Source: Primorskyibacter flagellatus
Lineage (GTDB): Bacteria; Pseudomonadota; Alphaproteobacteria; Rhodobacterales; Rhodobacteraceae
Assembly (NCBI RefSeq): GCF_900176485.1
Contig: NZ_FWYD01000011.1
Location: forward strand, 36,827 to 100,826
Direction: 5' to 3'
Length of the DNA: 64,000 nucleotides
The notes under the pieces were generated by a model. That model was given only the letters and a program-made list of their open reading frames with translations. It searched no databases and was not told the origin of the DNA. The stretch's first letter is position 1. Each line of letters opens with the position of its first letter. This document shows, in pieces, positions 39,098-48,287 of this stretch. The position numbers and the translations under genes are program-made.

Positions 39098-40390
39098 ATG
39101 ACAGATGCCCCGAATTACGGCTTCGAAACTCTGCAAATTCATGCGGGTGCGCGGCCTGACCCGGCCACTGGTGCGCGGCAGGTGCCGATCTACCAGACCA
39201 CGGCCTATGTGTTCCGTGACGCAGATCACGCGGCGGCGCTTTTCAACCTGCAGGAAGTGGGCTATATCTATTCCCGCCTGACCAACCCGACCGTCGCCGC
39301 GCTGCAAGAGCGGGTCGCGACCCTGGAAGGCGGCGCAGGCGCGGTGTGCTGCTCCTCGGGTCATGCCGCACAGATCATGGCGTTGTTCCCGCTGATGGGA
39401 CCGGGCCTGAATGTCGTGGTCTCCACGCGTCTTTACGGCGGTTCGATTACTCAGTTCAGCCAAACGATCAAGCGTTTCGGCTGGTCAGCAAAATTCGTGG
39501 ATTTCGACGATCTTGATGCCGTCTCCGCAGCAATTGACGACGATACCCGTGCCATTTTCTGCGAATCCATTGCCAATCCCGGCGGCTACATCACCGATCT
39601 GGATGCCATCGCCAAGATCAGTAATGCGGCGGGTTTGCCACTGATCGTCGATAACACCTCGGCAACGCCCTACCTGTGCCGCCCGATCGAACACGGTGCC
39701 ACTTTGGTCGTGCATTCGATGACCAAGTATCTGACCGGAAACGGCACCGTCACCGGCGGCTGCATCGTCGATTCGGGCAAGTTCGACTGGTCCGCATCGG
39801 GCAAATTTCCGTCGCTCTCCGATCCGGAACCAGCCTATCACGGGCTGAAATTCCACGAAACCTTCGGGCCTCTGGCGTTCACCTTCCACGGCATCGCCAT
39901 CGGATTGCGCGATCTGGGCATGACGCTTAACCCGCAGGCCGCGCATTACACGCTGATGGGGATCGAAACGCTGTCGCTGCGCATGGAGCGCCATGTCGAG
40001 AATGCCGAAAAGGTCGCCGGCTGGCTAGAGACTCAGGACAGCGTGGAAAGCGTTACCTATGCAGGTCTGAAATCCTCGCCCTATCACGACCGGGTGGAGC
40101 GGATCTGTCCCAAGGGTGCGGGCGGGTTGTTCACGATCCAGTTGAAGGGCGGTTATGACGCCTGCATCAAATTCGTCGACAGTCTGGAGATCTTCAGCCA
40201 CGTCGCCAACCTGGGCGATACGCGAAGCCTGGTGATCCACGCTGCCTCGACAACCCATCGGCAACTGTCCGATGAGCAGCTGACAGCCGCAGGTGCCGGA
40301 CTGGATGTGGTGCGTATCTCGATCGGCATCGAAGATGCGGACGACCTGATTGCGGATCTGTCGCAAGCCTTGGAAAAAGCGACGGCCTGA
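39098..40390 (+). CDS. metY: O-acetylhomoserine aminocarboxypropyltransferase
   Basis: A PLP enzyme of the Cys/Met metabolism family that makes homocysteine directly from O-acetylhomoserine and sulfide (or methionine from methanethiol). The 430 residues show YIYSRLTNPTVAALQERVA, GAGAVCCSSGHAAQ, VDNTSATPYLCRPIEHGA, the PLP-lysine site HSMTKYLTGNGTVTGG and LGDTRSLVIHAASTTHRQL. GAGGGAG precedes the ATG at 39098. I looked for a SAM-type riboswitch in the 284-bp upstream gap and saw no match to a known consensus. Confidence 0.95.
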   Translation: MTDAPNYGFETLQIHAGARPDPATGARQVPIYQTTAYVFRDADHAAALFNLQEVGYIYSRLTNPTVAALQERVATLEGGAGAVCCSSGHAAQIMALFPLMGPGLNVVVSTRLYGGSITQFSQTIKRFGWSAKFVDFDDLDAVSAAIDDDTRAIFCESIANPGGYITDLDAIAKISNAAGLPLIVDNTSATPYLCRPIEHGATLVVHSMTKYLTGNGTVTGGCIVDSGKFDWSASGKFPSLSDPEPAYHGLKFHETFGPLAFTFHGIAIGLRDLGMTLNPQAAHYTLMGIETLSLRMERHVENAEKVAGWLETQDSVESVTYAGLKSSPYHDRVERICPKGAGGLFTIQLKGGYDACIKFVDSLEIFSHVANLGDTRSLVIHAASTTHRQLSDEQLTAAGAGLDVVRISIGIEDADDLIADLSQALEKATA

Positions 40391-40458
40391 AACCGCTGGC
40401 GCGCGGGTTGGCTACAGCCCGCGCGCCCGTTCGTTCAAAGGAAAAGTCGGAAATTCCC

Positions 40459-40479
40459 GTGCCGGGCTTGACCCGGCAC
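40459..40479. repeat. Hairpin repeat GTGCCGGG-CTTGA-CCCGGCAC
   Basis: A perfect 8-bp stem (40459-40466 and 40472-40479) with loop CTTGA. GCCGGGCTTGACCCGGC is a frequent intergenic motif in alphaproteobacteria. Here it sits between convergent metY and the SIMPL gene and may also end transcription, though it lacks a T-run. Confidence 0.65.
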
Positions 40480-40602
40480 CTCTTGTTTCGCGGCATCTTT
40501 TGTTCATCGACGCCGCAAGGGCCCCTGACATAGAACGGGACCCATGCATGTCCCCCCGCGAGTCAAAACATCGCGGAACCGCACCGGAGGAGGGTCGCTG
40601 AT

Positions 40603-41298
40603 CTAATCCGCGATCTCATAGACAATCTGCACGTCGGCCGAGACATCCAACTCTCCGGCGGCAACGGGCACAGACCCGCGCGCCATCGACATTTCCGCCA
40701 TATACGGGCCCGGCGATCCTCCCCCGCGTTCAACAAGCGACTGTACCGCCCCAAGGGTGACACCCGCGGCCTTGGCATAGAGTTCCGCCTTTGCACGCGC
40801 ATCGGCCACTGCAAGTTGCCGCGCCTCATCCATCAAAGGACGCGGCTCCTGCAAACCAAAGCTCAGCCCGTCCAACGTATTCGCCCCGTCCGACACAACG
40901 GCATCCAGCACCTCGCCCAGCCGGTCGAGATCGCGCAACCTGACCGTCACGCCATTTGACGCCGCATAGCCCGCGATGCCCGGAGTTTCCGCAGTCCCTT
41001 CGCGGTAGTTCTGACGCAAGGGCGACAGCGACAACCCGGATGTCTGGATATCGCGCGCCTCGATTCCCGCCTCGCCCAACCGATCCAGAATGCGCTGCGT
41101 GATGTCAGAGGTTTGGCGCAGTGCTTCGCCGGCCTCTTTGGCCTCTGCCGCAGCACCAAGCCTTAGCGTCGCCATATCGGGAGCAGCCGCCACACGCCCT
41201 TCGCCCGTGACCGTGATCTGTCGTAGCGCAGTCTCCTGTGCCGTCGCCATGCTGCCCGCGAGCAGCACTGCCGTAGTCACCCATGCAAGAAATCGCAT
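40603..41298 (-). CDS. SIMPL-domain (DUF541) periplasmic protein
   Basis: A 231-residue exported protein with a Sec signal peptide (MRFLAWVTTAVLLAGSMATA). The SIMPL body begins LRQITVTGEGRVAAAPDMA and includes GIEARDIQTSGLSLSPL and DARAKAELYAKAAGVTLG, typical of the family (E. coli YggE relatives, linked to oxidative stress). The ATG at 41298 marks the signal peptide start; the open frame to 41490 overlaps the divergent gene's 5' end and is not used. Confidence 0.9.
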   Translation of the reverse strand: MRFLAWVTTAVLLAGSMATAQETALRQITVTGEGRVAAAPDMATLRLGAAAEAKEAGEALRQTSDITQRILDRLGEAGIEARDIQTSGLSLSPLRQNYREGTAETPGIAGYAASNGVTVRLRDLDRLGEVLDAVVSDGANTLDGLSFGLQEPRPLMDEARQLAVADARAKAELYAKAAGVTLGAVQSLVERGGGSPGPYMAEMSMARGSVPVAAGELDVSADVQIVYEIAD

Positions 41299-41459
41299 TC
41301 TCTTTACCTCTTCAGAATTGGTGTCTCGCGGCGGATATTCTATACGGCGCGCGCCCGCTGCAACCTCTGTCTTTCTTGTCTCGGCAAAGAGTTGCCCCCA
41401 TATAGAAAAGGTCGGAGCAAAGACTCCCAAACCCACCCGAGCAGTGATAAAAACCCGCC

Positions 41460-44327
41460 ATGAAGACAAACTATGCGCTGTTACTGTCATTTGAGGGAAT
41501 CACCCTGGCCCGCCGGACGATGGCTGGCTGGCTGAGTGTTGGTAAAATCGCGCCCGATTCCGACGATCTTGATACGGCGCTGCAAACGCTCCGCCGTAAG
41601 GCTCAGGCGCTGTCTTCGGATGCCGAGCGTGTCAAACTGGTGATCCCGAATGAACAGATCCGGTATCTGACCCTGCCTGCGCGGCCACGCAGCACCGACG
41701 AGCTGAATGATGACATCCGCGCGGCTCTGGACGGCGAGACCCCCTACCCCGTTGACGATCTGGTGTTCGATTGGGCGGAGCTTTCGGATGGCTCGGTCCA
41801 GGTCGCCGCAGCGGCGCGCGAAACACTTGATGAGGCAGAACATTTCGCAACATCGCATCAGTTCATCCCGGTCAGCTTTGTCGCCGCCGCACCTGACGGG
41901 GCGTTTCACGGCGAGGTGTTTTTTGGCCCCGCAAGCGGCGGCACCAACGGCGCGACACCTGCCCGCGACGCGCAGCCTGTCCGTCTTGTTACCGCACAGC
42001 CAACCGCGCCTCCGCCAGCGCCGAGATCCGAGGATACGCCCGAGGATCACGTCGCTGTCAGCACCACAACCGATGGTGCCGCCAATGTGGCAGGCGATCC
42101 CATGGATGAAGCCATCCTTGCCGCTGACCGCTTGGACCCATCCAGCCCAGGAACCGCACCCGAAACCTTGGGCGTCGACGCGTCCCGAACCAAACCCGAA
42201 ACATCGGGCGGCCCTGCAAACCGGCCAGCAGACACGCCCCTAAAGCCACGGAACCGCCCGCGCAACTCTGGCGCAAGCCAAGCGGCTGCCCCCGCAACGC
42301 CGAACATCAAAGCCGCGCCTGCCCCGCAACTTCGCGAGATCGACACACCCGAACGCCCCGCGACACACAGCAATAGCGCCTCGATAGACGCGCCAAGGAC
42401 AAAAGCGAACCGCCCTGCGCAAGACCCCCAAGCGGCTGCACCGGGCCCGCATGTGTCCGCGACCGACAATCGGCCATCCAGCCCCCCCCCCGGCACCGAC
42501 AGCATCCGGGCCAGCAGACCTGCTCCGGATGCGCCCGTCCCGAAATTGTCTGGCACACGATTCAGCCCCGCCGATACAGGCCGCGCTGCGCCGCGCATTG
42601 ACCCGGTGGCGGACCCCACGTCGATGGCAAAGAAAGTCGCGGCGCGACGCGACACCCTTGCTGCGCATGTCCCCGATGACGCAACCGTCGCGCCGATTGC
42701 CAGCCTGACAAGACAACCTGCCGCTCCGACTGATCCTGCCTTGGCGGCCCCGGAAAAGCCCGCAGGGAAAGCCGGCTTTTTCAGCCGCAGGAATGCGCGC
42801 CAGAAACAGACCAGCACGTCATCCACGCCGCGCAAGACAAGCAGCGCCCAACCGCCATTGCACAGAAAGCCGGCGCAGATGACGCCGGTGCAGCGGCTCG
42901 CTCAAGCAGAGCCGACGGTCAAAATATCCAGATCCGCTTCGGAGGATCCGGTCACAGCGCCCACCCCGACGGAAGACGAAGCCGACCGCCTGACGATCTT
43001 TGGAGCCCGTAGAAATAACGAAAGGATCGGTGGCAAGCCCCGTTACCTTGGATTGATGCTGACGGCGGCGTTGATCCTGTTTCTTGCAGCAGTCGCAGCC
43101 TGGGCTGCGGTGTTCGTCGATGAAGGTCTTGCACGGTTTTTCCGGTCCTCGCCCGCACCTTCCGCAGTGGCGCAACTGCCGGACCTGCCGGCCATTGATT
43201 CTGTCGATCCATCCGAGACCGAACCTGAACCCGAGCTCGAAACCGCCTCGCTCGCGCCCGATCTGACCGGCGAGGCGGATCAACCTGGATTGCGGACCGA
43301 TACGACGCCGGCGCTTGCGGCACCTATTCAGTCCGAGGCGCTGACCCCTGAAGAGGCCGAGACCACCTACGCCGACACCGGGATTTGGCAACGCACCCCG
43401 CCGGAACCCGGCCTGCCCACCGAAGTATCGTTGGACGATATCTACGTCGCTTCGATCGACACCAAAGTGCAGCAATTCGATGCCGTCGCGCTGCCCGCCG
43501 TTGACGACTACGGCACCGATTATGCCATGCTCAGCCCCGCCTCGCCTGCGGCAGCGGGAACGGAGTTCACTCTGGATGACCGTGGCCTTGTGATTGCCAC
43601 GCCGCAAGGTGCGCTGAACCCCGACGGTATCTTGATCTATTCCGGGCGTCCGCCAATGGTGCCGCCCACCAGAAACGCCACGCCAGACACCGCCGCACAG
43701 TCGACGCCCGAAGAGGATGCGCAGCTTAAGGCTCTTTCTGACAAACGGCCCCGCGCCCGGCCCGGCGATCTGATCGAGAAATCAGAGCGGGCAACGCTGG
43801 GTGGGCGCTCGTTGGCGGAATTGTCCGGCCTGCGTCCGAAGCAACGTCCCGAAACCGTTGTCGCCCAGCTCGAGGCAATTGCAACCCTGGAGCAAGAGCA
43901 AGCAAGCGCGCTGAACACCGCCACTGCCCAAGCGGTAGGCCGGTCTGTGGTCCCCGTTGGACGGCCTAGCAACTTTGCGGCAATCGTGAAGAACGCTCGG
44001 GCCACGCCACAACCAGAACCCGTGACAAGAACGGCTTCGGCAGCGACCGTCGCGCCGCGCACGGTCGCCCCCAGAATCCCCTCTTCGGCCAGCGTAGCGC
44101 GTGAGGCCACGGTCAAGAACCAGCTTAACCTGAACCGCGTCAACCTGATCGGTGTCTATGGAGCCCCGTCCAGTCGGCGGGCGTTGATCCGGCTATCGAA
44201 CGGGCGTTACCAAAAGGTCAAGGTTGGCGACCGGATCGATGGCGGGCGTGTCGCTGCCATTGGTGACGCAGAGCTGCGTTATGTGAAAAGCGGCCGCAAC
44301 GTGGTCCTGAAGATGCCGCGTAGCTAA
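41460..44327 (+). CDS. Large membrane protein with GspL/PilM-like start and GspC/PilP-like end
   Basis: A 955-residue protein not assigned to a named family. Residues 1-150 resemble the cytoplasmic domain of GspL/PilM pilus or secretion proteins (ERVKLVIPNEQIRYLTLPAR, then ELNDDIRAALDGETPYPVDD). About 370 Pro/Ala/Thr-rich residues follow, probably disordered, then one membrane helix (about 531-552, LMLTAALILFLAAVAAWAAV). Another low-complexity stretch follows, and the last 65 residues (VNLIGVYGAPSSRRALIRLS ... GRYQKVKVGDRIDGGRVAAI) match the compact beta domain of GspC/PilP. The ATG at 41460 has no strong ribosome site. It faces away from the SIMPL gene. Confidence 0.75.
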   Translation: MKTNYALLLSFEGITLARRTMAGWLSVGKIAPDSDDLDTALQTLRRKAQALSSDAERVKLVIPNEQIRYLTLPARPRSTDELNDDIRAALDGETPYPVDDLVFDWAELSDGSVQVAAAARETLDEAEHFATSHQFIPVSFVAAAPDGAFHGEVFFGPASGGTNGATPARDAQPVRLVTAQPTAPPPAPRSEDTPEDHVAVSTTTDGAANVAGDPMDEAILAADRLDPSSPGTAPETLGVDASRTKPETSGGPANRPADTPLKPRNRPRNSGASQAAAPATPNIKAAPAPQLREIDTPERPATHSNSASIDAPRTKANRPAQDPQAAAPGPHVSATDNRPSSPPPGTDSIRASRPAPDAPVPKLSGTRFSPADTGRAAPRIDPVADPTSMAKKVAARRDTLAAHVPDDATVAPIASLTRQPAAPTDPALAAPEKPAGKAGFFSRRNARQKQTSTSSTPRKTSSAQPPLHRKPAQMTPVQRLAQAEPTVKISRSASEDPVTAPTPTEDEADRLTIFGARRNNERIGGKPRYLGLMLTAALILFLAAVAAWAAVFVDEGLARFFRSSPAPSAVAQLPDLPAIDSVDPSETEPEPELETASLAPDLTGEADQPGLRTDTTPALAAPIQSEALTPEEAETTYADTGIWQRTPPEPGLPTEVSLDDIYVASIDTKVQQFDAVALPAVDDYGTDYAMLSPASPAAAGTEFTLDDRGLVIATPQGALNPDGILIYSGRPPMVPPTRNATPDTAAQSTPEEDAQLKALSDKRPRARPGDLIEKSERATLGGRSLAELSGLRPKQRPETVVAQLEAIATLEQEQASALNTATAQAVGRSVVPVGRPSNFAAIVKNARATPQPEPVTRTASAATVAPRTVAPRIPSSASVAREATVKNQLNLNRVNLIGVYGAPSSRRALIRLSNGRYQKVKVGDRIDGGRVAAIGDAELRYVKSGRNVVLKMPRS

Positions 44328-44401
44328 CTCTGCGTTTCAAATGCGGGAATGAGAGCGGCCCTTACCAACGCGAAACGGCTGACCCCACAATATTTTCGAA
44401 C

Positions 44402-44430
44402 AAAAAGCGACCTGCCCTGATCGGCGGGTC
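44402..44430 (-). terminator. Terminator of hppD
   Basis: GACCTGCC (44409-44416) and GGCGGGTC (44423-44430) form an 8-bp stem with one G-U pair. On the minus strand it is followed by GCTTTTTG. It lies 110 bp after the hppD stop. Confidence 0.7.
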
Positions 44431-44540
44431 TTGGTGTCTCGGCTCAATCTTGACGTCAGTCGACATGTCATGCGCGACCTCTTCAAATCAGCCTCCCGAC
44501 AGGTACAGCCCACGCGGATCGCATGGGCTGTCTGAAGATG

Positions 44541-45638
44541 CTATTCGGTTGTGTCCAATTCGCCCGCGTCGATCTGTTCTCGCTCGATCGACTCGAACAG
44601 CGCCTTGAAGTTGCCCTCGCCAAAGCCGTCGTCGCCTTTGCGCTGGATGAACTCGAAGAAGATCGGCCCGATCACGGTCTTGGAGAAGATTTGCAGAAGA
44701 ATGCGGGTTTCGCCGCCATCCACCACGCCTTCGCCGTCGATCAGAATGCCATATTTCTTCATCCGCTCGACAGGCTCTTCATGGCCGGTCACGCGGTCAA
44801 AGCTCATGTCATAATAGGCGTCGGGCGGGCCGGGCATGAATTTCAGTCCGTTATCGGCAATCCGGTCGGTGGCATCGTAAATGTCATAAGCACCCACCGC
44901 GATATGCTGGATGCCCTCGCCGTTGTATTTCTTCAGATAGGCGACAATCTGGCCTTTCTCGTCCCGGTCCTCGTTGATCGGGATGCGGATACGCCCACAA
45001 GGAGAGGTCAGCGCACGGCTGGTCAGTCCGGTGAATTTGCCCTGAATGTCGAAAAAGCGGATTTCCCGGAAATTGAACAGGTCGCCGTAGAATTTGAACC
45101 ACTTGTCCATGTTTCCTTTGAAGACGTTGTGCGTGAGGTGGTCGAGGTAGTAGAACCCGACGCCGCGCGGCTTTGATTGTTCCAGCCAGTCGAACTCCTC
45201 GTTGAAGGGCGAGGTGTCGTAATACTGATCGACAAAATAGATCAGGCTGCCACCGATCCCCTTGATCGCGGGTACATCCATTGTCTTGTCGCTGCCCGTG
45301 TAGGGCTCTGCCCCTTTCGAAACAGCGTGATCGAACGCGTGCTTTGCGTCCACGACCCGCCACCCCATCGACGGCGCGCAGGGACCGTGATCTTCGACAA
45401 AGCGCGCGGCAAAGCTGCCGGGCTCGGCATTCAGGATGTAGGTGATGTCGCCCTGCTGCCACAGCTCGACATTCTTGCTCTTGTGCCGCGCGACCAACGC
45501 ATAGCCCATACTGGCAAAAAGCGTGCGCAACTTCTCTGGGTCTGGATGGGCAAATTCGACGAATTCAAACCCATCCGTGCCAGCGGGGTTTTCGTCGGTG
45601 ATCTTTGATTTCGGGGCGTCGTGCGGGAAAGGTCCCAT
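44541..45638 (-). CDS. hppD: 4-hydroxyphenylpyruvate dioxygenase
   Basis: Non-haem iron enzyme that converts 4-hydroxyphenylpyruvate to homogentisate in tyrosine breakdown (cytosol). The 365 residues hold two VOC-type domains. Iron ligands are visible in LDHLTHNVFKGNMDKWFKFY (first His), GEGIQHIAVGAYDI (second His) and FFEFIQRKGDDGFGEGNFKA (Glu), the last being the family signature. It is divergent from an Lrp-family gene, which is likely its regulator. No homogentisate pathway genes are adjacent. Confidence 0.96.
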   Translation of the reverse strand: MGPFPHDAPKSKITDENPAGTDGFEFVEFAHPDPEKLRTLFASMGYALVARHKSKNVELWQQGDITYILNAEPGSFAARFVEDHGPCAPSMGWRVVDAKHAFDHAVSKGAEPYTGSDKTMDVPAIKGIGGSLIYFVDQYYDTSPFNEEFDWLEQSKPRGVGFYYLDHLTHNVFKGNMDKWFKFYGDLFNFREIRFFDIQGKFTGLTSRALTSPCGRIRIPINEDRDEKGQIVAYLKKYNGEGIQHIAVGAYDIYDATDRIADNGLKFMPGPPDAYYDMSFDRVTGHEEPVERMKKYGILIDGEGVVDGGETRILLQIFSKTVIGPIFFEFIQRKGDDGFGEGNFKALFESIEREQIDAGELDTTE

Positions 45639-45694
45639 TATCGCGTCTCCAGATTCAAATTCATGTTGGGGCTACTCTACCGCATGTGTGTCCG

Positions 45695-45744
45695 GAATTC
45701 TGCGCGAATAGAGGTGCATCTAACGGCCAATTCGCGTAGAATTC
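45695..45744. promoter_or_regulatory. Inverted-repeat operator between hppD and Lrp-family gene
   Basis: GAATTCTGCGCGAAT (45695-45709) and ATTCGCGTAGAATTC (45730-45744) match as inverted arms at 14 of 15 positions with 20 bp between them. The arms lie about 35 bp centre to centre, or three to four helical turns, as expected for an Lrp-type octamer site. Confidence 0.7.
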
Positions 45745-45779
45745 ACAAAAACGGATACAAGGGTACGGAAAACACGCAA

Positions 45780-46235
45780 ATGCTCGACCTGACGGATAAA
45801 CGGCTTCTTGCAGCCCTTCAGCGTAACGCCCATATGACCGCGCAGGACCTGGGCGAGCATCTCAACCTGTCGCCAAGTCAGGCGGGGCGCAGGCGACAAC
45901 GGTTGGAGGCGGAAGGATACGTCACCGGCTACACCGCACGTCTGGACCCGATGAAGGCGGGTTTGACGGTGCAGGCGTTTGTGCAGGTACAACTGGCGAC
46001 CCACGGTCCCGAACAGGCGCAAAACTTTGCCCGGCTTGTCGCCGCACGCCCCGAGGTGATCTCGGCCTGGACGCTGACCGGCGAGGCGGATTACCTGCTG
46101 CGGGTCTATTGCGCCGACCTGCGGGACCTGAACCGGCTGATTCACGAGGTGCTGCTGCCTCATGCCGTGGTGGCGCGGGTGCAAAGCCAGATTGTCATGG
46201 ATCAGGTCAAACCGGATGCGCCGCTGCCAACGTGA
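45780..46235 (+). CDS. Lrp/AsnC-family transcriptional regulator
   Basis: A 151-residue feast/famine regulator. The HTH (about residues 3-50) has DKRLLAALQRNAHMTAQDLG and LNLSPSQAGRRRQRLEAEGY; the RAM ligand-binding domain follows with PMKAGLTVQAFVQVQLATHG and the effector-site GEADYLLRVYCADLRDLNRL. It is divergent from hppD, 141 bp away, which suggests that it senses tyrosine, phenylalanine or a related compound and controls hppD; this is inference from context. The ATG at 45780 gives the normal start MLDLTDKRLLAAL. Confidence 0.93.
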   Translation: MLDLTDKRLLAALQRNAHMTAQDLGEHLNLSPSQAGRRRQRLEAEGYVTGYTARLDPMKAGLTVQAFVQVQLATHGPEQAQNFARLVAARPEVISAWTLTGEADYLLRVYCADLRDLNRLIHEVLLPHAVVARVQSQIVMDQVKPDAPLPT

Positions 46236-46323
46236 CGCGGCGATTGCCACCCAAAGGGCCATCGCCGCTTGTTCCTTACCCAGCGCTTCTGCAAAGTGAC
46301 CCGGCATAACAACGGACACATTC

Positions 46324-48204
46324 ATGGACTCTTTCCTCTATCAGGCGTCGATCTACCTGGCGGCGGCCGTGATCGCGGTGCCGATCGCCGCGCGGCTGGG
46401 CCTTGGATCAGTGCTGGGCTATCTGCTGGCTGGTATCTTCATCGGGCCGGTGCTGGGAATTGTCGGAGCGGAAACAGAGGATTTGCAGCATTTTGCCGAA
46501 TTCGGCGTCGTGATGATGCTGTTCATCATCGGGCTGGAGCTGGAGCCGAGAACGCTTTGGGACATGCGCCATAGGTTGATCGGGTTGGGCGGACTACAGG
46601 TCGTACTGACCACCGCGGCGACGATGGTCGTGGTTATGGCGATGGGTCAGGCCTGGCAGCCCTCATTGGCCATCGGGATGATCTTCGCCTTGTCATCGAC
46701 GGCGATTGTTCTGCAAACGCTGTCCGAAAAAGGCCTGATCCAGACCGGCGGCGGCCGGTCCGCGTTTTCGGTCCTGTTGACACAGGATATTGCCGTAATC
46801 CCGATGCTGATCGTGTTGCCCCTTCTGGCAAGCGGCCCCTTGGTCGGGATTGGACAGGAGGAGGCCGTCACGCAGGCAAGTCAGGTGGACAAGTCTGCAT
46901 ATGTGGCGATGTCGCTGGTCGACGGCTTGCCGGGCTGGGGCGTCGCACTGGTGACGCTTGCCGCCGTCGCGTCGATCATCCTTGGCGGCGTCTATCTGAT
47001 CCGCCCGATCTTCACCTTCATCCACTCTGCCAAACTGCGCGAGATGTATACCGCGCTGGCGCTGTTGATCGTGGTCGGCATCGCCTTTGTGATGACATTG
47101 GTCGGCCTGTCACCGGCGCTTGGCACGTTTCTTGCGGGCGTGGTGCTGGCCAACAGCGAATTCCGCCATGAACTGGAATCCGACATCGAGCCATTCAAGG
47201 GCCTGTTGCTGGGCCTCTTCTTTATCACGGTCGGCGCGGGCATCGACTTTGCGACACTGTTGCGCGAACCACTGCTGATCCTCGGTCTGACCACGACGCT
47301 GATCCTTGGAAAAGGCGTGATCCTGTACGCGCTGGGGCGGCTGTTCGGCCTGCGGGGTCGCAATCAATGGCTGTTCACGCTGGGGCTGGCACAGGCCGGA
47401 GAGTTCGGCTTTGTGCTGGTGTCGTTTTCGCTGCAACAGGGCGTCTTGCCGGACTTTCTGGGCGGCACGATCCTGTTGGTGATTGCGCTTTCCATGCTGA
47501 TCACACCGCTGTTGTTCATCCTTTACGAACGCATGTCGCTGCGGATGAAGGCCGATCACGCCGAACAATACGATGAGGACGAGATCGACGAACAAGGCCC
47601 GGTGATCATCGCCGGTATCGGCCGGTTCGGGCAGATCGTGAACCGGTTGGTGCAGTCTTCGGGCTTCAAGACCGTTGTGCTGGATCACGACATGCAGACC
47701 ATCCAGTTGATGCGGCGCTTTGGCTTCAAGGGCTTCTTCGGTGATCCTACCCGCCCGGACGTTCTGCATGCCGCAGGGCTGGAAGATGCGCGCGTCTTGG
47801 TCGTCGCATTGGACGATCCAAAGGCCACCACGACGCTGGTAACCTATGCGCGGAACATGCGCCCCAATCTGCACATCATTGCACGGGCGCGTGACAGGAC
47901 GCATGTTTACCACCTGTATCGCGCCGGAGCGAATGACATCGTGCGCGAAACTTTCGACAGCTCATTGCGGGCCGGGCGCTACGCGCTCGAAAATATCGGG
48001 CTGACCGAGTATGAGGCGTCGCAGGTCGAAAAAACCTTTTACGCGCATGACCGCTACGCTGTGCGGGAACTGGCCAAGGTCTGGAATCCCGACACGCCTT
48101 CGGCGGAAAACGCAGATTATATCAAGCGCACGAAGGAATTGGAAAAAGAGCTTGAGGCGGCGCTTCTGGATGCCATGGAGAGCCGAAACACCGATGCCGC
48201 GTGA
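46324..48204 (+). CDS. Cation:proton antiporter, Kef/YbaL family (CPA2)
   Basis: A 626-residue monovalent cation/proton antiporter. The membrane part has about 12 helices with ARLGLGSVLGYLLAGIFIGP, FAEFGVVMMLFIIGLELEP, FALSSTAIVLQTLSEKG (the conserved ALSSTA) and FLAGVVLANSEFRHELESDI (near the ion site). The cytosolic part begins with a TrkA-N/RCK domain (GPVIIAGIGRFGQIVNRLVQ) that binds NAD or nucleotide; a predicted helix closes the protein. Members work in potassium efflux under electrophile stress. No ancillary KefF or KefG gene is adjacent. Confidence 0.95.
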   Translation: MDSFLYQASIYLAAAVIAVPIAARLGLGSVLGYLLAGIFIGPVLGIVGAETEDLQHFAEFGVVMMLFIIGLELEPRTLWDMRHRLIGLGGLQVVLTTAATMVVVMAMGQAWQPSLAIGMIFALSSTAIVLQTLSEKGLIQTGGGRSAFSVLLTQDIAVIPMLIVLPLLASGPLVGIGQEEAVTQASQVDKSAYVAMSLVDGLPGWGVALVTLAAVASIILGGVYLIRPIFTFIHSAKLREMYTALALLIVVGIAFVMTLVGLSPALGTFLAGVVLANSEFRHELESDIEPFKGLLLGLFFITVGAGIDFATLLREPLLILGLTTTLILGKGVILYALGRLFGLRGRNQWLFTLGLAQAGEFGFVLVSFSLQQGVLPDFLGGTILLVIALSMLITPLLFILYERMSLRMKADHAEQYDEDEIDEQGPVIIAGIGRFGQIVNRLVQSSGFKTVVLDHDMQTIQLMRRFGFKGFFGDPTRPDVLHAAGLEDARVLVVALDDPKATTTLVTYARNMRPNLHIIARARDRTHVYHLYRAGANDIVRETFDSSLRAGRYALENIGLTEYEASQVEKTFYAHDRYAVRELAKVWNPDTPSAENADYIKRTKELEKELEAALLDAMESRNTDAA

Positions 48205-48229
48205 CGCGGCGCCTTGCTACATCACAAAA

Positions 48230-48268
48230 AGAAACCGCGCCCCGATGAGGGGACGCGGTTGAATTTTC
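48230..48268. terminator. Bidirectional hairpin terminator
   Basis: AACCGCG (48233-48239) and CGCGGTT (48254-48260) with inner CCCC / GGGG pairing form a 28-nt hairpin, followed by GAATTTTC on the plus strand and by TTTTTGTG on the minus strand. It lies between convergent kef and carD. Confidence 0.75.
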
Positions 48269-48287
48269 ACTGACCGAGGGGGCCGGT

